Of a stretch of 24,055 nucleotides of DNA, positions 21,683-24,055 are shown piece after piece (the first letter of the stretch is position 1; the number at the start of each line of letters is the position of its first letter). The notes under the pieces were generated by a model. That model searched no databases. It saw nothing but the letters and a program-made list of their open reading frames with translations, and was not told the DNA's origin. The stretch comes from Flavobacteriales bacterium (GTDB lineage: Bacteria; Bacteroidota; Bacteroidia; Flavobacteriales; Flavobacteriaceae): assembly GCA_027031025.1 (NCBI GenBank), contig JALVEJ010000239.1, positions 1 to 24,055 of the forward strand. The letters run 5' to 3'. The position numbers and the translations under genes were made by a program.

Positions 21683-22258
21683 TCATTTCCACCGCAAACT
21701 CTCGACCAAATGCTTAATATCTTTTTGTAGATATTTCACTGCAGGCATAATGGAATCGTAATTGGGTTGGGCATAAAAATACAAGGAACCATCCAAAAAA
21801 TGTTTGATGCTGTCGGTAGCATGAAACTGTATTTGCGAAGCAGCATTACCGGTGACTTGATTGATAGTGGCGTAAACGCTGTCTTTCTCATTGATGTAAT
21901 CGTGGGTAATGATTTCATCGGCTTTGACGGTGTGCTCGTAGGTAAATTTTTCGGCATCTCGCAACAAAGCTTCCAAATTATTGTCAATTTGGTTATAAGT
22001 CAAATAGATTTTGGCTTTCATAGCCGGATAGACTAAATTGATTTTTTTACCGGAAACCCGTTCTATCTTGGCAAGATTGGATTTTTCGATACTAAAATGC
22101 TCAAAATCAACCTTTTGATAATATGCTTGCGGATATTCCAAACGCAATTGTGCTTTGGGTTTAGGCAAAATTTCTTCGTTAGAACAAGCCGTTAACCAAC
22201 TTATACTCAGAATGATAAGCAAAAATCTAAATAAATAATATGTTTGTTTACCTTGCAT
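21683..22258 (-). CDS. gldD: Gliding motility lipoprotein GldD
   Basis: A 191-aa lipoprotein matching GldD. The signal ends in the lipobox LTAC (Cys25). Family signatures include PKPKAQLRLEYP, the repeated KIYLTYNQI...NLEALLRDAEKFTYEH segment, the QVTGNAASQIQFHATDS region, KHFLDGSLYF and NYDSIMPA. GldD is needed for gliding in Flavobacterium and is a periplasm-facing lipoprotein linked with GldE. The ATG at 22258 lies 6 bp after the asnS stop; an upstream TTG would start at 22264. The usual genomic partner gldE is not adjacent; asnS is upstream instead, and the two are probably one operon. Confidence 0.92.
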   Translation of the reverse strand: MQGKQTYYLFRFLLIILSISWLTACSNEEILPKPKAQLRLEYPQAYYQKVDFEHFSIEKSNLAKIERVSGKKINLVYPAMKAKIYLTYNQIDNNLEALLRDAEKFTYEHTVKADEIITHDYINEKDSVYATINQVTGNAASQIQFHATDSIKHFLDGSLYFYAQPNYDSIMPAVKYLQKDIKHLVESLRWK

Positions 22259-22264
22259 TATCAA

Positions 22265-23689
22265 TTAAAAAGCAGCATTGCCCGGATAGCGCGGGTAAGG
22301 AATCACATCGCGGATATTACTCATGCCGGTTACAAATTGGACCATGCGTTCAAAACCCAAACCGAAACCGCTGTGAACCGCCGTCCCGAAGCGACGCGTA
22401 TCGATATACCAATACAATTCTTCTTGGTCGATGCCTAAATCTTTCATTTTTTGTAATAAAACATCTAAACGTTCTTCCCGTTGCGACCCTCCGATGATTT
22501 CTCCGATACCGGGAAATAAAACATCCATGGCACGAACGGTTTTTTCATCGTCGTTAAGGCGCATATAAAACGCTTTGATTTTGGCAGGATAATCATAAAT
22601 AATCACCGGACTTTTAAAATGCTTTTCAACCAAGTAGCGTTCGTGTTCGCTTTGTAAATCGACGCCCCACTCGACCGGAAATTTGAATTTTTTCTTTTTG
22701 AAAGGTTTAGAGTTTCGCAAAATTTCAATAGCTTCTGTGTAGCTTAATCGGATGAAGTTGTTATCTAGAACAAATTGTAACTTTTCAATCAATGCCAATT
22801 CGCTGCGTTGGGCTTGCGGTTTTTGTTTTTCTTCATTTTTCAAACGCATTTCCAAATATTGCAAATCTTCATAATTTTTATCCAAAACGGCTTTGATAAT
22901 GTATTTGACAAAACTTTCGGCTAAATCCATATCGCCGTGCAAGTCCATAAAAGCCACTTCGGGTTCTATCATCCAAAACTCTGCCAAATGCCGAGTGGTA
23001 TTAGAATTTTCGGCTCTAAAAGTCGGTCCGAAAGTATAAACTTTGCCCAGTGCCATGGCGTAAGTTTCAGCTTCTAACTGTCCGGAAACAGTCAAATTGG
23101 TTTTGCGTCCGAAAAAATCTTTTTTATAGTCTATTTCCCCGGCATCGTTACGTGGTGGCTGCGCAGGATCAAGTGTCGTTACTTGAAACATTTCACCTGC
23201 ACCTTCGGCATCAGCGCCTGTAATAATCGGCGTATTGACGTAGAGAAAATCATTTTCTTGAAAATATTGATGCACGGCAAAAGCCAGTGTGTTACGCACC
23301 CGCATAATAGCCCCGAACAAGGTAGTGCGTGGTCGCAAATGGGCTTTTTCGCGGAGGAATTCCAAACTGTGACGCTTGGGTTGAATGGGAAATTTTTCCG
23401 GATCGGATTCGCCCAAAATTTCCAATTGGTTAACTAAAACTTCTACTTTTTGTCCTTTACCCAAACTTTCGACCAATTCGCCTTTGGCATGGATAGCCGC
23501 ACCGGTATTGATTTTTTTACGCAGCGTTTCGTCAAAATTGTCAGGGTCAATGACCAATTGTAAATTTTGAATGGTTGACCCGTCATTGACGGCAATAAAA
23601 CGGTCATTTCTAAATGTTTTGACCCAAGCTTTGACTTCAACCGGTTGGTTAAGTTGTTCGGAATTTATAATCTGTTTGATGGTTTTCAT
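22265..23689 (-). CDS. asnS: Asparaginyl-tRNA synthetase
   Basis: Charges tRNA-Asn with asparagine. The 474-aa class IIb enzyme has an N-terminal OB-fold anticodon-binding domain (~15-100, VKAWVKTFRNDRFIAVNDG), then the catalytic domain: motif 1 near 125-155 ending VNTPIITGADAEGAGEMF, motif 2 with FRAENSNTTRHLAEFWMIEPE spread over 224-244 (Arg225), and motif 3 GFGLGFER (441-448). The end PYPRYPGNAAF is typical for AsnRS rather than AspRS. Length is normal. gldD follows after 6 bp. A -7-like box lies about 50 bp upstream. Confidence 0.97.
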   Translation of the reverse strand: MKTIKQIINSEQLNQPVEVKAWVKTFRNDRFIAVNDGSTIQNLQLVIDPDNFDETLRKKINTGAAIHAKGELVESLGKGQKVEVLVNQLEILGESDPEKFPIQPKRHSLEFLREKAHLRPRTTLFGAIMRVRNTLAFAVHQYFQENDFLYVNTPIITGADAEGAGEMFQVTTLDPAQPPRNDAGEIDYKKDFFGRKTNLTVSGQLEAETYAMALGKVYTFGPTFRAENSNTTRHLAEFWMIEPEVAFMDLHGDMDLAESFVKYIIKAVLDKNYEDLQYLEMRLKNEEKQKPQAQRSELALIEKLQFVLDNNFIRLSYTEAIEILRNSKPFKKKKFKFPVEWGVDLQSEHERYLVEKHFKSPVIIYDYPAKIKAFYMRLNDDEKTVRAMDVLFPGIGEIIGGSQREERLDVLLQKMKDLGIDQEELYWYIDTRRFGTAVHSGFGLGFERMVQFVTGMSNIRDVIPYPRYPGNAAF

Positions 23690-23738
23690 AGATAAATGTT
23701 CTACTGCGTCAACAATGTATTGACTATTTATTTAGGCG

Positions 23739-23746
23739 CAAATTTA
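23739..23746 (-). promoter_or_regulatory. Candidate -7 box (TAAATTTG) of asnS-gldD
   Basis: The plus strand reads CAAATTTA, 50 bp before the asnS ATG. It fits TAnnTTTG; no TTG is seen at the usual -33 distance. Confidence 0.4.
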
Positions 23747-23872
23747 ATCAAATTAGTTGAAGCTTGAAAGTATTAAATTTATGACTGGTCAAAAAAATCA
23801 TAACAAAACACTGAAAATTTAAATATCGAATATAGATTAACAAATGCCGAATGATGAAGTGACTTGTCCAGA

Positions 23873-23911
23873 AATAGATTGTCTCGAAAAGTCAACAAAA
23901 ATCAGGACAAG
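23873..23911. repeat. CTTGTCC/GGACAAG inverted repeat
   Basis: Seven-base arms (23873-23879 and 23905-23911) flank 25 bp. Nearby TTGTC and GTCAAC motifs recall insertion-sequence ends, but this is too short to assign. Nothing else was recognised in 23747-23980. Confidence 0.3.
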
Positions 23912-23983
23912 ACAAACATGCAATTCCACACTCACAGCAGGAACAGGGCAAACGCACTATAAAAAAATTAAAATATTTCTTTT

Positions 23984-24055
23984 AGCCCCATAGGGGCGTC
24001 CTGTTTGTAGAACATAATACCATTACAATTCGATAAAGCCCCATAGGGGCGACCT
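23984..24055. repeat. REP-like GC hairpins, second family (two copies, last cut by the window)
   Basis: AGCCCCATAGGGGCG(t/a)CCT appears at 23984 and 24037, 53 bp apart. The first copy continues with GTTTGTAGAA; the second is cut at the window edge. Each holds a perfect GCCCC-TA-GGGGC-type hairpin with a conserved tail on one side. It lies in the 366-bp gap 23690-24055, which holds no gene. Confidence 0.8.

Noticed and set aside
22240..22497. Plus-strand frames opposite the asnS 3' end
   Set aside because: They are shadows of asnS with no family signature and no start signal.

Overview
The window looks like chromosomal DNA from a gliding, type IX-secreting member of the Bacteroidota, most likely the Flavobacteriia/Flavobacteriales. 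The evidence is AT-rich DNA, SprE/PorW and GldD homologues, the C-terminus of a SusD-like lipoprotein, a bactofilin next to AtpZ, weak Shine-Dalgarno signals, and several -7 boxes of the Bacteroidota type TAnnTTTG upstream of genes. I cannot assign a genus. No rRNA or tRNA gene, CRISPR array, prophage or complete insertion sequence was seen.

Layout. 1-1200: tail of a SusC/SusD-type nutrient uptake locus (SusD C-terminus plus a companion lipoprotein) closed by a good terminator. 1274-3796: a 600-aa conserved protein of unknown function and a KdsC-like HAD protein with an altered active site. 3804-6088 (minus): a ferredoxin-reductase-like flavoprotein, RsmI and a conserved small protein. 6089-6700: a divergent intergenic region filled by five tandem copies of a ~92-bp palindromic repeat. 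6701-10048 (plus): thymidine kinase, alanine racemase and a glucosaminidase/LysM lipoprotein. 10049-13531 (mostly minus): short GC-hairpin repeats, a YebC-family regulator, a NupG-type nucleoside permease, a 192-bp MITE-like element and UMP kinase. 13690-15973 (minus): a probable type II restriction-modification cassette (methylase, PD-(D/E)XK-like protein, possible 62-aa leader ORF). 16058-17832: divergent BtpA/SgcQ-family protein and PfkB-family (pseudouridine-kinase-like) kinase. 17956-21481 (plus): SprE/PorW, bactofilin, AtpZ and a four-helix membrane protein. 21683-23689 (minus): asparaginyl-tRNA synthetase and GldD. 23690-24055: non-coding, ending in two copies of another GC-hairpin repeat.

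Themes. Several genes concern nucleoside and nucleotide use: tdk, the NupG-like permease, pyrH and the PfkB/BtpA pair. Others concern the cell envelope and motility: alr, the LysM glucosaminidase, sprE, gldD and bactofilin. The most distinctive part of the window is its non-coding DNA. At least four families of palindromic repeat occupy the intergenic gaps. One is a tandem array whose first unit has a base change on both arms that keeps pairing; another looks like a non-autonomous transposable element. The best candidates for undescribed biology are the 600-aa protein, the HAD protein with DxN in place of DxD, the compact R-M cassette with its upstream small ORF, and the divergent BtpA/PfkB pair.
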